Source: Synechococcus sp. KORDI-52 (GTDB lineage: Bacteria > Cyanobacteriota > Cyanobacteriia > PCC-6307 > Cyanobiaceae). Taken from it: DNA of 64,000 nt. Below the pieces are notes generated by a model. The model saw only the letters and a list, made by a program, of their open reading frames with translations, searched no databases and was not told the DNA's origin. The position numbers and the translations under genes are program-made. Shown piece after piece: positions 35,311 through 43,767 of the stretch; within the stretch, counting starts at the first letter, position 1; every line of letters starts with the position of its first letter. Where the stretch lies: the NCBI RefSeq assembly GCF_000737595.1, contig NZ_CP006271.1:2508070-2572069 (forward strand). The letters are read 5' to 3'.

Positions 35311-37749
35311 TCAGCGCACCCAGACAACGCTGCAGCCTGGTCCGCCGTCCCCCTGATCAGCATCGGTCACCCGTTCCACGTAGGGCACCGTGTCCAGCCA
35401 GGCGCGCAGGCCGCGCTTGAGCTTTCCCGTGCCAATGCCATGGATCACCCAAACCGGGCCATTGGCATTGCGCAGGCATTCCTCAACCGCCGCTTCAGCC
35501 TCATGCACCCGCATGCCCCGCACATCAAGGGTGTTGCGACTGGTGCGCACCTGTGCACCACCGCCACCGGCTGAACGGGCTTGCACCTTCACCACCGGCT
35601 TTGGAGGCGGCTCGGGCTTACGCCCATCCAGGCTTTCCACCGCCGTCAGTTCCACCGTGGTGCGCATCACCCCGCAACGGACCGTCAGCTGAAGGCCGTC
35701 ATCGGTGATGGCCAACACATCTGCAGCCTTGCCGAGGGCCAGCAAGCGCACGCGATCGCCCACTGCCGGACGCCAGCCTGGCTTGGGTGCCCGCCGTTCA
35801 GGGGTGGGACGGTGATGGTCCTCCAGGCTGCGCAACCGTTGCCCAGCCCGCCGCGCGGTTTCCCCATCCGCGCGCTCATCCCGCAGACGGCGAATCAACG
35901 TGCGAACTTCCTTCTGGCCCTGACGGATCGACTGCTCCAAGCGTTGACGCCCCTGCTCCTGACGTTGCGCGGTCTGCTGCTTTTGCTTCTGCCAGCGCTG
36001 CAGCAACTCCTCGTGCAGCAGCTCCGTGCGTGCCAGGAGTGCTGCAGCGTCTTCTGCCGCGGCCTGCTGGCGCTGCCGTTGCTCCTCCAAGCCGCGGATC
36101 ACACTGTTCACCTCACCGTCGCCCCCTGGAGCCAGAAGCTGCTGGGCCTGGTGAAGCACATCCGAATCGAGCCCCAGGCGCGTCGCGATCGCCAGCGCAT
36201 TGCTGCGTCCCGGAATTCCCCACAGCAATTCGTAGGTGGGGGATAACGTCTCAGGATTGAAGGCAACAGAGGCATTCTCAAAACGAGCGTCGTCGTATTT
36301 GAGGGCCTTGAGTTCACCGAAGTGGGTGGTGGCAATTGTGAGCCGGGCTCGATCGGCAAGAGCCTTGAGCAGAGCCGTGGCCAGCGCCGTTCCCTCGCTG
36401 GGATCCGTTCCAGCACCCACCTCATCCAGCAGCACCAGGGCAGGGGCACTGCCGCGCTGCAGCGCCTCAAGAATGCGCCCGATGCGCTTCACATGGCCGC
36501 TGAAGGTGGACAGGCTCTGCTGAAGGGATTGCTCATCTCCGATGTCCGCGAGCACCTGGGCACACCAGGGCAAGGTGGGTTGGCCTGAACAGGGCAAGAG
36601 CATGCCGGCGCGCGCCATCAGTGCAGCGAGGCCGATGCTTTTCAGGGTGACCGTTTTGCCACCGGTGTTGGGCCCGGTGATCGCCACCACCCGCAGCTCC
36701 GGAGACACCTCCACCGAAATGGGAATGACGGGCGGACCATCCGCGCGCTTGTGCTGCCACACCAACAGCGGGTGCCGCAGGCCTGACAGACAAAACGGAG
36801 CCTCCGCTGCCGGCTCAAGCTTCGGCTCGACGCCGCCAAGCCAGCGACCGTAACGCCCGCGGGCCAGCGCAAGATCAAGCGCGCGCAGCACGACCACCAC
36901 CTGGTTGATGGAAGACGCCTCTTCAGCCACCAGAGCACTCAGCTCCGCCAACACCTTGCGTTCCTCATCCCGGATGCGGGACTCCAGCTCCACCAGCTTG
37001 TTGCCCATGGTGAGCACCGAGCGGGGTTCCACGAAGAGGGTGCTGCCTGAGGCCGAACTGTCGTGGACCTGACCCGGCACCTGGCTCACCGCACCGGCCT
37101 TCACCGCCAGAACAGGACGGCCATGACGCTCGGCGATCACACTGTCCTGCAGGGAAGGTGCCAGGCGCCGCAGCAATTCCTGAAGTTTGTCGCGACGCTC
37201 CTGGCGCAGACCGTTCCATTGATGCCGCAGCGCCGACAACGCCGAGCTGGCGCGATCAGCGACGCGGCCGCCCTCTTCGAGGGCAAATTTGAGCCGCTGC
37301 TCCAACTCCGGCAGCGTCACCATCGTTTCAATCAACGCGGTACACACCGGGCGCAGCTCGGGGTCGTCGATCTGACGGCGCAGGCGACGGGCTGCTGCCA
37401 ACGTTTCCGCCACGGCCAGCAGCTCTTCGCCGGAGGCCACCCCTCCCTTGCTGCAGCGCAGCACCACGGGCTCGAGGTTCTGCACGCCGCGGAAACTGAG
37501 CCCCCCCTCAGTGAGGTCATCGAGCACCGCCATTTCAACGGTCTCGGCAAGGCGTTGTTTGGACTCGTCCAGGCTGGCGGGCAGCGGTTGCACCCGGGCC
37601 GCATCACGACCCATGCCGGTGCTGGCAAAGCCGCTGAGATGGTCGCAGACCCGATGCCACTCCAGCAGTTCAAGGGTTTCCTGCTGAGCCCGATCCGCCC
37701 CTTGACTCAAGTCAGTTGCAGTTGGAGGGGATGCCACCGGGGGGTTCAT
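35311..37749 (-). CDS. mutS2: endonuclease MutS2
   Basis: A MutS family protein without the mismatch-recognition domain (812 residues); MutS2 limits recombination and splits collided ribosomes in some bacteria. Walker A (GPNTGGKT) lies near 350, with a Walker B-type LVLLDEVGAGTDP and the ATPase block STFSGHVKRI. A long coiled-coil clamp follows, Gln/Arg-rich at about 545-650. The C-terminal Smr nuclease domain has LDVRGMRVHEAEAAVEE and VWVIHGIGTGKL. ATG start; its first 38 bp overlap the glyoxalase gene upstream, so the two are co-transcribed. Confidence 0.95.
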   Translation of the reverse strand: MNPPVASPPTATDLSQGADRAQQETLELLEWHRVCDHLSGFASTGMGRDAARVQPLPASLDESKQRLAETVEMAVLDDLTEGGLSFRGVQNLEPVVLRCSKGGVASGEELLAVAETLAAARRLRRQIDDPELRPVCTALIETMVTLPELEQRLKFALEEGGRVADRASSALSALRHQWNGLRQERRDKLQELLRRLAPSLQDSVIAERHGRPVLAVKAGAVSQVPGQVHDSSASGSTLFVEPRSVLTMGNKLVELESRIRDEERKVLAELSALVAEEASSINQVVVVLRALDLALARGRYGRWLGGVEPKLEPAAEAPFCLSGLRHPLLVWQHKRADGPPVIPISVEVSPELRVVAITGPNTGGKTVTLKSIGLAALMARAGMLLPCSGQPTLPWCAQVLADIGDEQSLQQSLSTFSGHVKRIGRILEALQRGSAPALVLLDEVGAGTDPSEGTALATALLKALADRARLTIATTHFGELKALKYDDARFENASVAFNPETLSPTYELLWGIPGRSNALAIATRLGLDSDVLHQAQQLLAPGGDGEVNSVIRGLEEQRQRQQAAAEDAAALLARTELLHEELLQRWQKQKQQTAQRQEQGRQRLEQSIRQGQKEVRTLIRRLRDERADGETARRAGQRLRSLEDHHRPTPERRAPKPGWRPAVGDRVRLLALGKAADVLAITDDGLQLTVRCGVMRTTVELTAVESLDGRKPEPPPKPVVKVQARSAGGGGAQVRTSRNTLDVRGMRVHEAEAAVEECLRNANGPVWVIHGIGTGKLKRGLRAWLDTVPYVERVTDADQGDGGPGCSVVWVR

Positions 37750-38110
37750 AGAGCATTTCGAGCCAGTTGCCTTCCGGGTCTTTCAGGTAGAAAGACGCGG
37801 TGCCGTCGCGGTGGTCATGGACGGCACCAACGTGCACACCCTGCGCTTTGAGACGGTCGTGAATCACATCCACCTCCTCACGATCGCGGAAATGGAAAGC
37901 GAAATGTGGGCCAGCGGCCTTGTAATCCGGGCCTAACAAGGCGAGTCCATCACGACCTTCACCGGCTTCCAGATAGCACCAGTCGTTGGCACGCCAGACC
38001 AGACGCATGCCCAGATCTGTGTAGAAGGCAACAGCCCGATCGACGTTCTCAACACGGATCGCAACATGACCGAGACGATCCACTCCCTTGGGTTGATCGG
38101 CTGTTGCCAT
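37712..38110 (-). CDS. glyoxalase/VOC superfamily protein, lactoylglutathione lyase-like
   Basis: A 132-residue vicinal-oxygen-chelate fold protein. His in LGHVAIRVENVDRAVAFYTD and Glu in GNWLEMLYEP fit metal-ligand positions in glyoxalase I; PHFAFHF contributes further His. It may convert methylglutathione hemithioacetals or act on another small substrate. It overlaps mutS2 by 38 bp and follows hemB closely (4 bp), so hemB, this gene and mutS2 are likely one transcript. Confidence 0.75.
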   Translation of the reverse strand: MATADQPKGVDRLGHVAIRVENVDRAVAFYTDLGMRLVWRANDWCYLEAGEGRDGLALLGPDYKAAGPHFAFHFRDREEVDVIHDRLKAQGVHVGAVHDHRDGTASFYLKDPEGNWLEMLYEPPGGIPSNCN

Positions 38111-38114
38111 CGGA

Positions 38115-39116
38115 TCAGGCCTCCTTCAACCAAGCCGCTGCATCGCAGGCGTGGTACGTGAGGATCAGATCGGCGCCGGCGCGCTTGAAGCTCAGCAACG
38201 TCTCCAGCACAACGGCCTTTTCATCAATCCAGCCCCGCTCCGCCGCGGCCTTCACCATCGAATACTCACCACTCACGTTGTAGGCAGCGATGGGGAGTTC
38301 CGACTCCTCGCGCAGACGGTGGATGATGTCGAGATAGGCCAGACCGGGCTTCACCATCATGATGTCGGCGCCCTCCTGCTCGTCGAGCTGGGCTTCGGTG
38401 ATGGCTTCCCGAGCATTGGCGGGATCCATCTGATAAGTGTCTTTGTTTTTGGGGATCGGCTTGCTGCCGGCGGCACGCGGGGCGGAGTCGAGAGCCTCAC
38501 GGAAGGGTCCGTAGTACGCGGAGGAGTACTTCGCCGTGTAGCTGATGATGCCCACATGTTCAAAGCCTTCATCGTCGAGGGCTTCCCGGATGGCACCGAC
38601 CCGGCCGTCCATCATGTCGCTGGGGCCGATCAGATCAGCGCCTGCTTCAGCCTGCACAACGGCCTGCTTGCACAGCAGTTCAATCGTCTCGTCGTTGAGG
38701 ACGACACCGTCCTGGCTGACAATCCCGTCATGACCATCGCAGGAGTAGGGATCCAGGGCGACGTCAGTCATGATCGCCATCTCGGGGATGGCTTCCTTGA
38801 TCTGGCGGATCGCCCGCGGGATCAGTCCATTGGCGTTGAAACATTCGGCCCCGTCTTCGGTCTTCAGCCCCTCAGACACCTTGGGGAACAGAACGATGCA
38901 ACGCACTCCCAGGTCGTAAGCACGCTGCACTTCGCCGGTGAGGGCCGCCAGGCTCCAACGGCTGGCACCAGGCATGGCAGCGATCGGCTCCACCTCAGCG
39001 CCTTCATGCACAAAGAGGGGGTAGATGAAGTCTGCAGCCGAGAGGCTGTGCTCACGCACCATGGCGCGTAGGGCGGGCGTACGCCGCAGACGACGGGGGC
39101 GGTAGGTGAGCTCCAT
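38115..39116 (-). CDS. hemB: delta-aminolevulinic acid dehydratase (porphobilinogen synthase)
   Basis: Condenses two 5-aminolevulinate molecules to porphobilinogen, the first common step of heme, chlorophyll and phycobilin synthesis. About 333 residues from ATG 39116 (MELTYRPRRLRRTPALR). Schiff-base Lys residues lie in YTAKYSSAYYGPFREA and MMVKPGLAYLD. The metal loop reads ALDPYSCDGHDG, with one Cys rather than the three of zinc enzymes, so it is probably a Mg-dependent type. SDMMDGRVGAIR is present. First gene of a probable transcript with the glyoxalase-fold gene and mutS2. Confidence 0.97.
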   Translation of the reverse strand: MELTYRPRRLRRTPALRAMVREHSLSAADFIYPLFVHEGAEVEPIAAMPGASRWSLAALTGEVQRAYDLGVRCIVLFPKVSEGLKTEDGAECFNANGLIPRAIRQIKEAIPEMAIMTDVALDPYSCDGHDGIVSQDGVVLNDETIELLCKQAVVQAEAGADLIGPSDMMDGRVGAIREALDDEGFEHVGIISYTAKYSSAYYGPFREALDSAPRAAGSKPIPKNKDTYQMDPANAREAITEAQLDEQEGADIMMVKPGLAYLDIIHRLREESELPIAAYNVSGEYSMVKAAAERGWIDEKAVVLETLLSFKRAGADLILTYHACDAAAWLKEA

Positions 39117-39155
39117 CAGACCCAAACACAAGGTGTGATCGTAAGGGTCACCCGA

Positions 39156-40139
39156 TCAGAGGGACGCCGAACGAAGCCACTCTTGACGTGGATGGTCCGT
39201 GCGCTTGGCACGCAACTGCTCGAGCAAGCGACGCTCCTCGTCACTCCACGAGGGCGGCATGGCCAACGTCAGTGTGAGCAAAAGATCACCGCGACCTGTC
39301 TTCGTCGGCCAGCCTTTGCCCTTCAGCCGCAGGCTGCGGCCAGGGGCGGTGCCGGCCGGGATGCTCACCTGCGCCTCACCATCGGGCGTCATCACCGAGA
39401 CCATGCCGCCAAGGGCCAGTTCATCGAGGCTCACGGGCAGATCGGCCCGCAGCTGATCCGACTCCAGCCGCCAGATCGAGTGCTCCTGAACTTTGAGGTT
39501 GAGATAGAGATCGCCGCGCCGTCCGGTTCCCGGTTGCAGGTTGCCCTTGCCCTTCAACCGCAGCCGCGAGCCGTTCTTCACCCCAGCAGGAATGCGCACC
39601 TGAACGCGTTCGTTGTTCACAGAGAGGCTGCGTTCACCACCGCGAAAGGCCTCCGCAAAGCTCACATTCACCGAAGCCTCGGCATCGAGATTCACCGGAG
39701 CTCGTGAAGCCTGGGCACCACGGGGGAAACCACCTCCTGCGAATCCACCGCCAGGGAATCCACCTCCCGGGAAACCACCCCCCTGAAAGCCACCGCCTGG
39801 TCCACCGAAACGGCCTAACAGGTCGTTGATGAAATCATCGAAATTGCCGTACCGACCGAAGTCGACATCCATGCCGGGTGCTGCTCCTCCGCCCATGCCG
39901 CCGGCCTGATTCCAGTACTGGCCAAATTGCTCGTACCGACGCCGTTTCTCGGGATCGGAAAGCACTTCATAGGCCTCACTGATCTCCTTGAACCGCGCTT
40001 CAGCCTGAGCATCACCAGGGTTGACGTCAGGGTGATATTGGCGCGCAAGGCTGCGAAAAGCTTTTTTTATGGCATTGGCATCGGCGCTGCGATCCACACC
40101 GAGCACCTGGAAATAATCCTTGTATCCGCTGCCTGCCAT
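39156..40139 (-). CDS. DnaJ/CbpA-family co-chaperone
   Basis: A 327-residue type II (no zinc finger) J-protein. The J-domain spans about 5-70 with HPD in RQYHPDVNPGD. A Gly/Phe-rich linker at about 85-140 contains repeated GGGFPGG-type units encoded by 15-bp repeats. The C-terminal substrate-binding domain includes LRLKGKGNLQPGTGRRGDLY. J-proteins stimulate DnaK ATPase. The first gene upstream of hemB on the same strand; spacing of 39 bp allows co-transcription. Confidence 0.9.
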   Translation of the reverse strand: MAGSGYKDYFQVLGVDRSADANAIKKAFRSLARQYHPDVNPGDAQAEARFKEISEAYEVLSDPEKRRRYEQFGQYWNQAGGMGGGAAPGMDVDFGRYGNFDDFINDLLGRFGGPGGGFQGGGFPGGGFPGGGFAGGGFPRGAQASRAPVNLDAEASVNVSFAEAFRGGERSLSVNNERVQVRIPAGVKNGSRLRLKGKGNLQPGTGRRGDLYLNLKVQEHSIWRLESDQLRADLPVSLDELALGGMVSVMTPDGEAQVSIPAGTAPGRSLRLKGKGWPTKTGRGDLLLTLTLAMPPSWSDEERRLLEQLRAKRTDHPRQEWLRSASL

Positions 40140-40255
40140 ACCTATCCAGTTCTGAACCCAGTTTCACCGCAACAGGGCTTGCGTTGTAGCTTCCGCATGG
40201 AGGGAAGCCCGAACGCCTTATTGCGACCTAGCTTCAGGCCAACCACTGCATCGGC

Positions 40256-40666
40256 ATGAGAGGCATGGCTTCATCCCTGCTGGCGACCGTGCTGGTCACA
40301 GCTGGCGGAGCTGTAGGCGGAGAACCGGTATCGGCAGCGCCGTGGTCAAGCACGATCGGAGAGCCCCTGCGCGACTCCAGCCCCCAGGCCCTTGAACTGA
40401 CGCAGCATCTGAACGCCATTGGAGCTCGGTTTTACGGCGCCTGGACCTGCCCGGCCTGTTTCCAACAGATGAACCTTTTCGGCAAACAGGCCGGAGCGGA
40501 CTTGACCTACGTGGAGTGCCGCAAGCCACAGCAGCTGCCGGAGCAAGCCGAAGCCTGCAAAGCCGCCGAGATCCGGGCCTATCCCACCTGGGTTCTCCCC
40601 GATGGACGCCGAAAAGTTGGCGTGCAGTCCCTGGAATCCCTGAACCGCTGGAGTGGCCTGAACTGA
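40256..40666 (+). CDS. thioredoxin-like protein with CPAC motif, exported or membrane-anchored
   Basis: 136 residues. A hydrophobic N-terminus (MRGMASSLLATVLVTAGGAV) acts as a signal or anchor. The thioredoxin-fold part contains GAWTCPACFQQM with Cys65 and Cys68, and the cis-Pro region AYPTWVLPDG. This resembles the thioredoxin domain found fused to VKOR in cyanobacteria, which oxidises substrate cysteines in the periplasm or lumen. Role as a thiol oxidoreductase is likely; partners are unknown. bicA follows after 1 bp. Confidence 0.8.
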   Translation: MRGMASSLLATVLVTAGGAVGGEPVSAAPWSSTIGEPLRDSSPQALELTQHLNAIGARFYGAWTCPACFQQMNLFGKQAGADLTYVECRKPQQLPEQAEACKAAEIRAYPTWVLPDGRRKVGVQSLESLNRWSGLN

Positions 40667-40667
40667 G

Positions 40668-42344
40668 ATGGCACTGATTCACGGTCTGCATCAGCGCAAC
40701 ATCCGAGGCGACCTGCTCGGAGGATTGACGGCAGCCGTGGTCGCGTTGCCCCTCGCCCTGGCCTTCGGCAATGCCGCCCTGGGGCCAGGCGGTGCCATTT
40801 ACGGCCTCTATGGCGCCATCGTCACCGGATTCCTGGCAGCCCTGCTTGGGGGGACTCCCTCCCAGGTGAGCGGACCCACCGGACCGATGAGCGTCACCGT
40901 GGCGGGGATTGTGTCCAGCCTGGCCGCCATGGGCATCAGTCGTGACCTCACGGCCGGCGAGATGCTGCCGTTGGTGATGGCTGCAGTGGTGATCGGTGGG
41001 GTGTTTGAAGCCCTGCTCGGGGTGCTGCGGCTGGGGCGCTTCATCACCCTGGTGCCCTACTCGGTGGTCTCCGGCTTCATGTCGGGAATAGGTTTCATCA
41101 TCCTGGTGCTCCAGCTTGGCCCCTTCATCGGGGTAAGCACCCGGGGTGGCGTCGTTGGATCCCTGCACTCGCTGATCAGCTCCCCCAGCTGGAATCCAGC
41201 CGCGCTCGCCGTTGGATTGATGACCCTTGCGGTGGTGTTCCTGACTCCCATGCGGATCCGTCAGTGGGTGCCAACGCCTCTGCTGGCCCTACTGCTTGTG
41301 ACTCCTCTCTCGCTGGTGCTGTTCAATGACAACCGGCTGATGGAGCTGGGCCTTGAGCCCATCGCCCGGATCGGAGCGATCCCCGAAGGAGGATTGCAAC
41401 TGGCGCTTCCCGACTTCAGCAGGCACGTGCCGGAGCTGGTGAAAGCCGGCCTGGTTCTCGCCTTGCTTGGGGCCATCGACTCGTTGCTCACCTCCCTGGT
41501 GGCCGACAACATCACCCAGACCAACCACGACTCCAACCGTGAACTGATCGGCCAGGGCATTGCCAACACAGCGGCCGGGTTTCTCTCGGGCCTTCCCGGT
41601 GCCGGAGCCACGATGCGGACGGTGATCAACATCAAATCCGGGGGGCAGACGCCCTGGTCGGGCATGACCCATTCCCTGGTGCTGCTGCTCGTGCTGCTGG
41701 GGGCAGGCCCCCTCGCGGCACAGATCCCCACGGCGCTGCTGGCGGGGATCCTGATCAAAGTCGGCCTCGACATCATCGACTGGGGTTTTCTGCTCCGCGC
41801 CCATCGCCTGTCGGTGAAAACGGCCGCCCTGATGTATGCCGTGTTGTTGATGACGGTGTTCTGGGACCTGATCTGGGGGGTCCTGGTGGGGATGTTCGTG
41901 GCCAACCTGTTGACCGTGGATTCGATCACGCGGTCCCAGCTGGAGGGAATGGAGGAGGACAACCCTGCCGATCCCACCGATGCACTGCACGCCAGCCTCT
42001 CCCCAGAAGAAGAGGCCCTGATCCTGCGCTGCGGCAAGGCCCTGATGCTGTTCCGCCTGCGTGGCCCTCTCAGCTTTGGGGCCGCCAAAGGCATCAGCGC
42101 ACGGATGGGGTTGATCCAGAGTTACAGGGTGCTGATCCTTGACCTGACCGATGTTCCCCGCATCGGGATCACCGCAACCCTGGCGATAGAGCGCATGGTG
42201 GAAGAAGCACGAGCAGCGGGTCGCAGCCTGTTCATCGCCGGAGCCAACAAGACCCTCGAACAACGGCTGCGGCAATTCGGTGTGGAGGGTGTGCTCCGGC
42301 CCTCCAGGCTGGCAGCCTTGCAGGAGGCCGCTCAGCTGATCTGA
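40668..42344 (+). CDS. bicA: BicA-like SulP family sodium-dependent bicarbonate transporter
   Basis: A plasma-membrane transporter of 558 residues with about 10-14 helices. It matches the BicA pattern very closely by eye: NIRGDLLGGLTAAVVALPLA at the N-terminus, GGTPSQVSGPTGPMSV, SGFMSGIGFIILVLQLGPF, and ADNITQTNHDSNRELIGQG with GAGATMRTVINIKSGG. A C-terminal cytoplasmic STAS domain (about 440-558) has LDLTDVPRIGITATLAIERM. BicA is a medium-affinity, high-flux Na+-dependent HCO3- importer for the CO2-concentrating mechanism. The family also contains sulfate transporters, so substrate is inferred from similarity. Confidence 0.9.
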   Translation: MALIHGLHQRNIRGDLLGGLTAAVVALPLALAFGNAALGPGGAIYGLYGAIVTGFLAALLGGTPSQVSGPTGPMSVTVAGIVSSLAAMGISRDLTAGEMLPLVMAAVVIGGVFEALLGVLRLGRFITLVPYSVVSGFMSGIGFIILVLQLGPFIGVSTRGGVVGSLHSLISSPSWNPAALAVGLMTLAVVFLTPMRIRQWVPTPLLALLLVTPLSLVLFNDNRLMELGLEPIARIGAIPEGGLQLALPDFSRHVPELVKAGLVLALLGAIDSLLTSLVADNITQTNHDSNRELIGQGIANTAAGFLSGLPGAGATMRTVINIKSGGQTPWSGMTHSLVLLLVLLGAGPLAAQIPTALLAGILIKVGLDIIDWGFLLRAHRLSVKTAALMYAVLLMTVFWDLIWGVLVGMFVANLLTVDSITRSQLEGMEEDNPADPTDALHASLSPEEEALILRCGKALMLFRLRGPLSFGAAKGISARMGLIQSYRVLILDLTDVPRIGITATLAIERMVEEARAAGRSLFIAGANKTLEQRLRQFGVEGVLRPSRLAALQEAAQLI

Positions 42345-43051
42345 CTGCTGATTTGTGTGGCATCCACACCGCAGGAATGCATCCGCACGTCTTCAGGGCG
42401 TTCCAGCGTCCCCTCCAGAGCCTTGGCTTCGGCCCGCGCCAGCAGCTCGAGGCGTTCGACGATCAGCTCCCGCGGATAGCGCTGCTCACAGAGCACCCAA
42501 TACAAACCGAAGTGGCGAGCTTCACTGGCCAAGAGGTCGCTGTAAAGCTCCCGCAACTGTGGATCCGGGCTGTGCTGCGCCAGCAGGGCCATGCGCTCAT
42601 GGCTGCGGGCTTCGATCAGACCCGCCACCAGAAAGGAGTCAAGCATTCTCTGCGGCTCACCTTTGCGGATCTGCCGGGCGAGATCAGCGCCGTAGCCCGG
42701 GGAAGGCAGCGGCTCCAGGTAGCGCCCCCGGGCCTTGATCAGCGCCAGAACCTGCTCGAAGTGCTCCAGCTCTTCCCGCGCCAGAGGGCTGAGGGCTTCG
42801 CCGAGACCCGGTTCACAGAGGTAGCGGAACATCATCTGAACCGCAGCCCCGGCAGCCTTGCGTTCGCAGTGGGCGTGATCGATGAGCACCTCCATCGGGC
42901 GGGCATTGGCCTGCTCCACCCAGCTCCAACTGGTCGGTGCAGCCAACCAGCGGATCGACGCCACCGTTTTTGAGGGCACGGTGTTCAACGGATCGGTGTT
43001 CGACAGAACAGTGTTCGACGGAACAGTGTTCGACGGAACGGTGATGGTCAT
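42332..43051 (-). CDS. miaE: tRNA-(ms2io6A)-hydroxylase MiaE
   Basis: A non-heme diiron monooxygenase that hydroxylates the isopentenyl group of ms2i6A37 in tRNA. The ferritin-like four-helix bundle is visible with metal-binding motifs: [27 protein letters not shown] (ExxH), [12 protein letters not shown] and [10 protein letters not shown]. 239 residues in total. The N-terminal 30 residues are low-complexity [16 protein letters not shown], made by a 15-bp tandem repeat and unlike MiaE elsewhere; translation might in fact start later. The start ATG overlaps the aroQ stop (ATGA). Convergent with bicA, overlapping by 13 bp. Confidence 0.85.
   Translation of the reverse strand: MTITVPSNTVPSNTVLSNTDPLNTVPSKTVASIRWLAAPTSWSWVEQANARPMEVLIDHAHCERKAAGAAVQMMFRYLCEPGLGEALSPLAREELEHFEQVLALIKARGRYLEPLPSPGYGADLARQIRKGEPQRMLDSFLVAGLIEARSHERMALLAQHSPDPQLRELYSDLLASEARHFGLYWVLCEQRYPRELIVERLELLARAEAKALEGTLERPEDVRMHSCGVDATQISSQIS
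42981..43040. repeat. four tandem 15-bp units in the 5' end of miaE
   Basis: Units begin at 42981, 42996, 43011 and 43026, with consensus GTGTTCGACGGAACA; a degenerate unit precedes them (42966). On the minus strand each encodes five residues of the (S/L)NT(V/D)(P/L) type. A whole number of codons per unit means copy changes would not break the frame. Confidence 0.9.
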
Positions 43052-43488
43052 GGGTTCCGGCGCAGGTGGCTGAGCAATCCGTTCAAGGCAAGGCTGTAAC
43101 TAGCGGCTCCGAAGCCACAGATCACACCGACAGCGCGCTCAGCCAGAAACGAGTGATGGCGGAATTCTTCACGGGCGTGAGTGTTGCTGAGATGCAATTC
43201 CACGTAGGGGATCGCAACGCCAGCAAGGGCATCGCGGATGGCGATGGACGTGTGGGTGTAGGCCCCAGCGTTGATCAGAATCCCATCGCACCGGCCCATC
43301 GCCTGGTGAATCCGGTCCACCAGGGCACCTTCGAAATTGCTCTGAAAGCAATCCAGTTGCACTGAGTCCTGCTCCGCCTCCCGGGTCAGCGCCGCTTCGA
43401 TGTCCGCCAGAGAGGAATGGCCATAGATCCCAGGCTCACGCTGGCCCAACAGGTTCAGATTCGGACCGTTCAGCAGCAGAACGTGCAT
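43048..43488 (-). CDS. aroQ: 3-dehydroquinate dehydratase, type II
   Basis: Third step of the shikimate pathway. From ATG 43488 the protein is 146 residues, the usual size. Motifs: [16 protein letters not shown] with catalytic Tyr, [34 protein letters not shown] with catalytic His, and the C-terminal [11 protein letters not shown]. The longer frame to 43542 adds residues unlike the family. miaE overlaps the stop by 4 bp, so the two are translationally coupled. Confidence 0.95.
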   Translation of the reverse strand: MHVLLLNGPNLNLLGQREPGIYGHSSLADIEAALTREAEQDSVQLDCFQSNFEGALVDRIHQAMGRCDGILINAGAYTHTSIAIRDALAGVAIPYVELHLSNTHAREEFRHHSFLAERAVGVICGFGAASYSLALNGLLSHLRRNP

Positions 43489-43572
43489 GGCTGGAGATCG
43501 GTTCAGCTCGGCAGATCGTATCGAGATCGTGGGGAAGGACACACCGACTGGTAAGTTCTTGCGGTGTGGTTC

Positions 43573-43654
43573 GGGTCGGTGCCCGAGTGGTTAATGGGGG
43601 CGGACTGTAAATCCGCTGGCTCTGCCTACGTTGGTTCAAATCCAACCCGGCCCA
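43573..43654 (+). tRNA. tRNA-Tyr(GTA)
   Basis: A class II tRNA with a long variable arm. Acceptor GGGTCGG pairs with CCGGCCC; anticodon loop CTGTAAA has GTA; T stem GTTGG/CCAAC; discriminator A. CCA is not encoded. Confidence 0.95.
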
Positions 43655-43664
43655 TCCTCCACAT

Positions 43665-43736
<72 letters not shown>

Positions 43737-43767
43737 TTCTGCTCCCCTCGGCACCAGGGGAGAGGGG

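Noticed and set aside
38151..39071. 306-codon frame antisense to hemB
   Set aside because: Shadow of hemB; no recognisable motif and no start-site support.
39717..39800. Repeat array in the DnaJ-family gene
   Set aside because: It simply encodes the Gly/Phe-rich linker that type II J-proteins normally have.
41289..42275. 328-codon frame antisense to bicA
   Set aside because: Gln/His/Gly-rich mirror of the membrane protein codons; bicA is the clear gene.
42981..43040. CRISPR-like tandem repeat
   Set aside because: Units are 15 bp, directly adjacent with no spacers, and within a coding frame; no cas genes are in the window.
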